DNA of 64,000 bases from an uncultured Lachnospiraceae bacterium. GTDB taxonomy: Bacteria > Bacillota > Clostridia > Lachnospirales > Lachnospiraceae. The notes below the pieces were generated by a model. It saw only the letters and a program-made list of their open reading frames with translations. It made no database searches and was not told the DNA's origin. The stretch lies in contig CAJUDE010000027.1 in the NCBI GenBank assembly GCA_910585295.1, positions 1 to 64,000 of the forward strand. The letters are read 5' to 3'. Of the stretch, positions 60,645 to 64,000 are shown in pieces. How positions within the stretch are numbered: position 1 is the first letter of the stretch; each line of letters begins with the position of its first letter. The position numbers and the translations under genes were made by a program.

Positions 60645-61466
60645 TTATTCTGCTGCTGAATAACCATGGTATTTTATGAGTTGCTCAATTAGTTGATTTT
60701 TAATCATAGTGGCCTCATATCCGCCAGTCATGCCCATTTTACGGAGCAGGTATTCCATGGTCAGGTTGCCGTCCCGCCATTTTCCCCCAAGCCCTAAGTG
60801 GGTCACGTCCATATAATCGGCCTTGTGTTCCAATGCCAAATCTGCCAATAATTCAGCCGTGCCATTTTTATCATGGAGATGCACGCCGCATTCCACCCCA
60901 TTTTCATGGCACTCCTCAATAGTCCGAACCACATACTCTTCTGTCATAACGCTTTCCGTATCTGCAAATTCAATGGCATGGACTTGCTTATTAGCGGCAA
61001 ATTTGATAAACTCCCTGTTTTGTTCTGGGGAATTATAACCGGCGCTGGTAAAGTTGATAAACACCTCATACCCCAAATTCATACATTCCTCTACCCGTTT
61101 ATCCAACACAGTAAGGTCTGTTTCATGGGACCGGGTTAATATCCGAATCGTATCCACCGCGCTTTCCTGTTTGGGCAATAGCCCTGCCATTGGCCTTTGG
61201 ATATCACGCATGGCAGAAATTTTTGTAATATTTTTAATGGATTTTAACACAGAAACTATTTCTTTATTCTTCATGCTGCAATAACGGTAGCATCCCCTGC
61301 CTGGGTCTGCATCCAGCTTGTGGAAAAACCCTAACTCTACATAGTCAATGCCTTTCCCTTGGGCAAACTTATAAAGATTCCTTACAAAATCGCTTTCAAA
61401 ATACCATCCAGTTTGATAGCCCACTTCCCGTAATGTGCAGTCAAATACCTTCAGTCCGCTTATCAT
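60645..61466 (-). CDS. HMGL-like (DRE-TIM) aldolase
   Basis: Metal-dependent aldolase or Claisen-type lyase of the HMG-CoA lyase/4-hydroxy-2-oxovalerate aldolase superfamily. FDCTLREVGYQTG at the N-terminus provides the DxTLRxG-like motif, and CGVHLHDKNGTAELLA provides the HxH metal ligands near residue 200. 273 aa, a compact version. It is the first gene of the 21-gene operon, about 125 nt from the recombinase-flanking inverted repeat, with SD AAGGTGGG. Paired with the ThDP enzyme, it could build or cleave a C3/C4 keto acid for a branched sugar. Confidence 0.82.
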   Translation of the reverse strand: MISGLKVFDCTLREVGYQTGWYFESDFVRNLYKFAQGKGIDYVELGFFHKLDADPGRGCYRYCSMKNKEIVSVLKSIKNITKISAMRDIQRPMAGLLPKQESAVDTIRILTRSHETDLTVLDKRVEECMNLGYEVFINFTSAGYNSPEQNREFIKFAANKQVHAIEFADTESVMTEEYVVRTIEECHENGVECGVHLHDKNGTAELLADLALEHKADYMDVTHLGLGGKWRDGNLTMEYLLRKMGMTGGYEATMIKNQLIEQLIKYHGYSAAE

Positions 61467-61591
61467 ATCCCACCTTGCCTTTATCCGTTAATGTTTCAGA
61501 ATTCCACTCAACAATAAGAGGGGCAAATCTTTATCCCTCTGTATCCAATAAGTTATTAACACTATAACTTTCTATTTCTGTTTGTCTCTTT

Positions 61592-61620
61592 ATGCAACAA
61601 TTTGCGCCAAATTGTTGCAT
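61592..61620. repeat. 29-bp inverted repeat, operon-side copy (IRL)
   Basis: ATGCAACAATTTG - CGC - CAAATTGTTGCAT: 13-bp arms that are reverse complements around a 3-bp core. The copy at 62548-62576 is the exact reverse complement, with core GCG. Such a pair of sites with oppositely directed asymmetrical cores is expected for tyrosine-recombinase inversion. Confidence 0.9.
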
Positions 61621-61665
61621 CACTATTATATATATCGTATTAAAGTAAAAATACTTAACATTAAA
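61618..61665 (-). promoter_or_regulatory. Outward promoter candidate inside the invertible segment
   Basis: Minus strand: perfect TATAAT at 61630-61625, about 5 nt from the edge of the inverted repeat, preceded by very AT-rich DNA. No strong -35 is seen at 17 nt (best TATTTT-like). Start would fall within the repeat, giving a leader of about 150 nt for the glycan operon. The sequence between the repeat and the operon has no better promoter. Confidence 0.35.
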
Positions 61666-61687
61666 ATATAATTTTACAATATAGTAA

Positions 61688-62266
61688 TTATAGATTTACT
61701 TCTAAAAATATCTGGTCTTTGTCATCCTGGTCAATCCCCAAATACCTTTTTGTGATATGGAAGGATGAGTGGTTGTAAATGTTCATTAAAATGGCAGGCT
61801 GGGCACCGGATTTCCATGCGTGGTACCCAAAGGTTTTCCGCAGGGAGTGGCAGCTTATGCTTGTTTCAAAATGAAGGTTTTGCCCAGCCTCTTTAATCAG
61901 CCGGAATGCTTGGGAACGGCTTAAATGGGAGGATGGGGTTTTCCCTGGAAATAAGAAATCCTCTGGCTTAAGCTGCAATATACTGTTTTTATAAATATCC
62001 AACGCATGCCGGGCATTCTTGTTTAATGCAATTTGGGCTTGTTTTCGCGTTTTCTGCTCTATTACTATAATATGTTTATAAAAATGGTTTTCCATAAAGT
62101 CATAAACATTGTCCCATCTTAACGTAAGTAAGTCGCTAATCCTAAGGGCAGAATTTATGCCAAGGCATATCAATGCATAATTCCGTAAGTTTGGCTTTTC
62201 GTAATAATAATAATTTTTTAATTCTTCAATTTCTGAAATATCCCGAATTGGTTGTGTCGTACCCAT
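61688..62266 (-). CDS. Small tyrosine recombinase (FimB/FimE size class)
   Basis: Site-specific recombinase; catalytic residues of the tyrosine family are visible: Arg42 in ALRISDLLTLRW, Lys near 72 (EQKTRKQ), His140-Arg143 in CHSLRKTFGYHAW, His166 in NHSSFH and nucleophile Tyr175 in TKRYLGI. At 192 aa it lacks the N-terminal core-binding domain of phage integrases and matches FimB/FimE invertases in size. ATG 62266 has GGAGG upstream. It is flanked by the two inverted 29-bp sites and transcribed toward the glycan operon. Control of an operon switch is the likely role. Confidence 0.9.
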   Translation of the reverse strand: MGTTQPIRDISEIEELKNYYYYEKPNLRNYALICLGINSALRISDLLTLRWDNVYDFMENHFYKHIIVIEQKTRKQAQIALNKNARHALDIYKNSILQLKPEDFLFPGKTPSSHLSRSQAFRLIKEAGQNLHFETSISCHSLRKTFGYHAWKSGAQPAILMNIYNHSSFHITKRYLGIDQDDKDQIFLEVNL

Positions 62267-62547
62267 GTGTAACCTCCTGTTTTTATCATTTGTAAGTTTA
62301 TCCTAGCGCACTGGCTACACTAAATTCAGCAAACCCCGTTGCCTATCCATCCGTCTGTTGTGCCGGGCTTTCTAGCCATAGCCATCCTCTGCAACTAAAA
62401 ATTTACCTTGTAGATAGAAGGATATCTTGCGGAGTGCAGACTTGATATAGCCAATACACTAAAATTTAGTGCAGGTTCAGATTATTACATATCCCATAAA
62501 CCTTCAAGGTAATATGAGGTGGGACAATAACAAGATGAAAATACACC
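62267..62547. other. Non-coding part of the candidate invertible segment
   Basis: No gene. The palindrome CACTAAAATTTAGTG (62457-62471, perfect about a central A) and a partial copy CACTAAATTCAG (62318-62329) could be recombinase accessory or repressor sites. No convincing SigA promoter was found reading toward the right border. Confidence 0.4.
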
Positions 62548-62576
62548 ATGCAACAATTTGGCGCAAATTGTTGCAT
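62548..62576. repeat. 29-bp inverted repeat, distal copy (IRR)
   Basis: ATGCAACAATTTG - GCG - CAAATTGTTGCAT, exact reverse complement of the copy at 61592-61620. Both copies are followed on the plus strand by CACT. The stretch from here to the next gene (62577-62710) is non-coding and contains only short hairpins and a TATAAT (62621-62616) reading into the segment. Confidence 0.9.
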
Positions 62577-62710
62577 CACTTTTTACACTCCCCAAACTAT
62601 GGATTCCCCTATAAAATTATATGATACATATGAATTTCAAAGGTACAGACACGTACCAGAACATTTCTAGAACTACCGGCCGGGAAATTCCCAGCCGCGC
62701 CACCCAAGAT

Positions 62711-63814
62711 TTATGATTTCCGCCCAAACAGAAAATGGCGTTCTTTTTTCTCCTCCGCTGACCCTTGCTGCCCTTCCTTCCACTTAAAATATTCTGCATC
62801 CAAATCCACATGGATTTCGGGCGTTATGTTTGCAATGCCAGGTTCCCCTTCCACAAAGTCCCCTTCCTCGAAATATGGCTTTTCTTCCAATATTGCCTCC
62901 GCTGGCTGGCTGTCGCTTTCTGCCTTGCTGGCTGACCGCATTTCCTTTAATTCCTTCTCTACCAAAGCCGCCAGCCCTGCCCCTGCTTTGGTCAGGATAT
63001 CTTCAATCTCTTTTTCATTCTTATCTTCCCCAGACAAGCTTTCCTTTGCCGCTGACATATCTTCCACTACTAATTCTTTTGCCCTGCTTTTCGCTGCCCT
63101 GCGGCGCAAGTTCTCTGCAAACTCTTTGCCTGTCACCCTTGCCAGGCTCTCAGTTACATCTTCCTTATTGTCGGAATCCCCATCCCCAGCCTCATAGCTT
63201 TTCCCAGTACGCTCAAAATAAGCCTGATTGACTTTAATGTCTGGTTTGATGGCGGAATAGGATTTGCCCTCATTTGGTATACGCTTTTCTTTTTTCCCTT
63301 CCGTCTGCTGGCGATGCTCCTTTTCCAACTGCCTGTTTACTTCCTGGATTAATTTTACATATTTATCTGTATCCGCAAAATCCCGAAGCTGGCCTGTAAG
63401 CTCCAATTGGTTCCGTTTTACGCGCTCCCTTTGCTCTTCCATTTCTACATTCATTTTACGCAGCATATTCTGGATCACCTGGCTGGCGTCATCCATAATA
63501 TAACAGATCCGATTAATCGCGTCGTCTGTATACATAATAGACGCTGCATAAATGTCGTCGGCATGTTTGCTTGCCTTCTGAATAATTTCTTCCCCCTGCT
63601 TCTCACAGCGGCGTTTCGATATATCCTGTTTTTGGGCGGTCACCTCATACTGGTCCATCGCCTCATAAACTGCCAGATTCAACTTTTCCAGCAGCCCAAA
63701 AACCGCTTGTTTATCTACAATAATTTTATCGCCCTTTTCCCCATAAGGCGCGCTCTGGGAAAACAACAAATGTATGCTTTTTAAAATATGTTCTAATTTG
63801 TCCTGTATGCTCAT
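62711..63814 (-). CDS. Coiled-coil protein, DivIVA- or ATPase-B-like
   Basis: Soluble 367-aa protein without signal or membrane segment. The N-terminal part (about 1-60; DKIIVDKQAVFGLLEKLNLAV) resembles short clostridial coiled-coil proteins often annotated as ATP synthase B or DivIVA-like. Residues about 60-185 are coiled coil (EEQRERVKRNQLELTGQL); the rest is charged linker with a C-terminal HVDLDAEYFKWKEGQQ segment and RHFLFGRKS. ATG 63814 (MSIQDKLEHIL) is chosen because AGGGGA lies before it; an in-frame extension of 23 codons is not supported. Function unknown; a scaffold near the cell pole or membrane is only a guess. Confidence 0.72.
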   Translation of the reverse strand: MSIQDKLEHILKSIHLLFSQSAPYGEKGDKIIVDKQAVFGLLEKLNLAVYEAMDQYEVTAQKQDISKRRCEKQGEEIIQKASKHADDIYAASIMYTDDAINRICYIMDDASQVIQNMLRKMNVEMEEQRERVKRNQLELTGQLRDFADTDKYVKLIQEVNRQLEKEHRQQTEGKKEKRIPNEGKSYSAIKPDIKVNQAYFERTGKSYEAGDGDSDNKEDVTESLARVTGKEFAENLRRRAAKSRAKELVVEDMSAAKESLSGEDKNEKEIEDILTKAGAGLAALVEKELKEMRSASKAESDSQPAEAILEEKPYFEEGDFVEGEPGIANITPEIHVDLDAEYFKWKEGQQGSAEEKKERHFLFGRKS

Positions 63815-63843
63815 AATTCTATTCCCCTGTCTTTGCGTAGTCA

Positions 63844-63872
63844 ATTTTAACAGAATTACCGTTTGGTTGCAA
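63844..63872 (-). promoter_or_regulatory. SigA-type promoter of the coiled-coil gene
   Basis: Minus strand TTGCAA (63872-63867), 17-nt spacer, TAAAAT (63849-63844), 30 nt before the ATG at 63814. A second possible pair, TTGACG with TAAGGT at 17 nt, lies further upstream. Confidence 0.5.
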
Positions 63873-64000
63873 GGAAAATTCAAGCCTTACTGATACCTTA
63901 CTTTAATCTTACAATCCCGTCAACATACTTTTCCCCTCAAAATAAATATGATATACTTTCTTAACAAAAAGTTTATAATTTCCTATGCATATGTTACAGA

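Larger units (their letters stand above)
61592..62576. other. Candidate invertible DNA segment carrying its recombinase
   Basis: A 985-bp interval is bounded by two 29-bp sites in exact inverted orientation and contains one gene, a 192-aa tyrosine recombinase. Its left border lies about 125 bp upstream of the first gene of the 21-gene glycan operon. Inside the left border is an AT-rich tract with TATAAT directed toward the operon. If the segment flips, this tract would face the other way. The arrangement matches phase-variation switches such as fim and Clostridioides promoter inversions. Inversion itself is not observable in one sequence. Confidence 0.65.

Noticed and set aside
61688..62266. 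Integrase of a prophage or integrative element
   Set aside because: The protein lacks the N-terminal core-binding domain and there is no cargo, attachment duplication at a tRNA or phage gene nearby.
61592..62576. Reading the two 29-bp sites as ordinary terminators
   Set aside because: Only the right copy has a modest T-tract after it on the plus strand. Two distant terminators would not be expected to be exact reverse complements including an asymmetric 3-bp core.
1..64000. CRISPR arrays, rRNA and tRNA genes, insertion sequences
   Set aside because: No regularly spaced direct repeats, no conserved rRNA segments, no cloverleaf-type sequence and no transposase were noticed, but this was by eye and not by covariance search.

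Overview
The window looks like a chromosomal segment from a motile, strictly anaerobic Lachnospiraceae-type Firmicute (Clostridia). This is inferred from a flagellin gene with a sigma-28 promoter, AGGAGG-type ribosome sites, rubrerythrin, an anaerobic cobalt chelatase, a GH42 beta-galactosidase, YitT and AI-2E family membrane proteins, and several low-complexity proteins of a kind seen in that family. Almost everything reads on the minus strand. I saw no rRNA or tRNA gene, CRISPR array, prophage or transposase.

Layout. (1) 1-2.4 kb: 5' part of a flagellin gene with a near-perfect sigma-28 promoter and a CsrA-type leader, an ECF sigma factor, and three related plus-strand hairpin elements that may be small RNAs. 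(2) 2.4-8.1 kb: a 931-aa zinc-ribbon protein, a GH42 beta-galactosidase and a HAD phosphatase. (3) 8.1-10.6 kb: a three-gene operon with an FRG-domain protein. (4) 10.7-36.6 kb: mostly housekeeping and envelope genes, namely YitT, a lipoprotein resembling trigger factor, rubrerythrin, a MATE pump, a methyltransferase, cbiK, glgB, a 1245-aa repeat protein with a degenerate AAA+ domain, an AI-2E transporter, an aconitase-like hydratase, a hybrid histidine kinase and an OmpR-type two-component pair. (5) 36.8-61.5 kb: one unbroken run of 21 minus-strand genes that ends at a terminator at 36.75 kb. (6) 61.6-62.6 kb: a tyrosine recombinase gene flanked by two 29-bp repeats that are exact reverse complements of each other. 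(7) 62.7-63.8 kb: a coiled-coil protein.

The 21-gene run is a nucleotide-sugar and glycan assembly operon. It holds GDP-manno-heptose genes (HddA-like kinase; a fused HddC-like nucleotidyltransferase and GmhB-like phosphatase), a Gmd-like dehydratase, a ColD-like 3-dehydratase (His in place of the catalytic Lys) and four further SDR enzymes. It also holds an aminotransferase plus sugar N-formyltransferase pair, a C-methyltransferase-like protein, a split transketolase, an acetolactate-synthase-like ThDP enzyme, an HMGL-type aldolase, three radical SAM enzymes, a Nudix hydrolase and two glycosyltransferases. My reading is that it makes one or more deoxygenated, branched or C-alkylated (possibly heptose-derived) sugars. 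No flippase, polymerase or undecaprenyl-phosphate transferase is present, so direct glycosylation of a protein such as flagellin is plausible but unproven.

The most interesting feature is the junction of regions 5 and 6. The recombinase and its inverted repeats form a candidate invertible switch of about 1 kb directly upstream of the glycan operon. An outward TATAAT lies a few bases inside the operon-proximal repeat. This suggests a phase-variable operon for an unusual glycan, a hypothesis that read-level orientation analysis could test.
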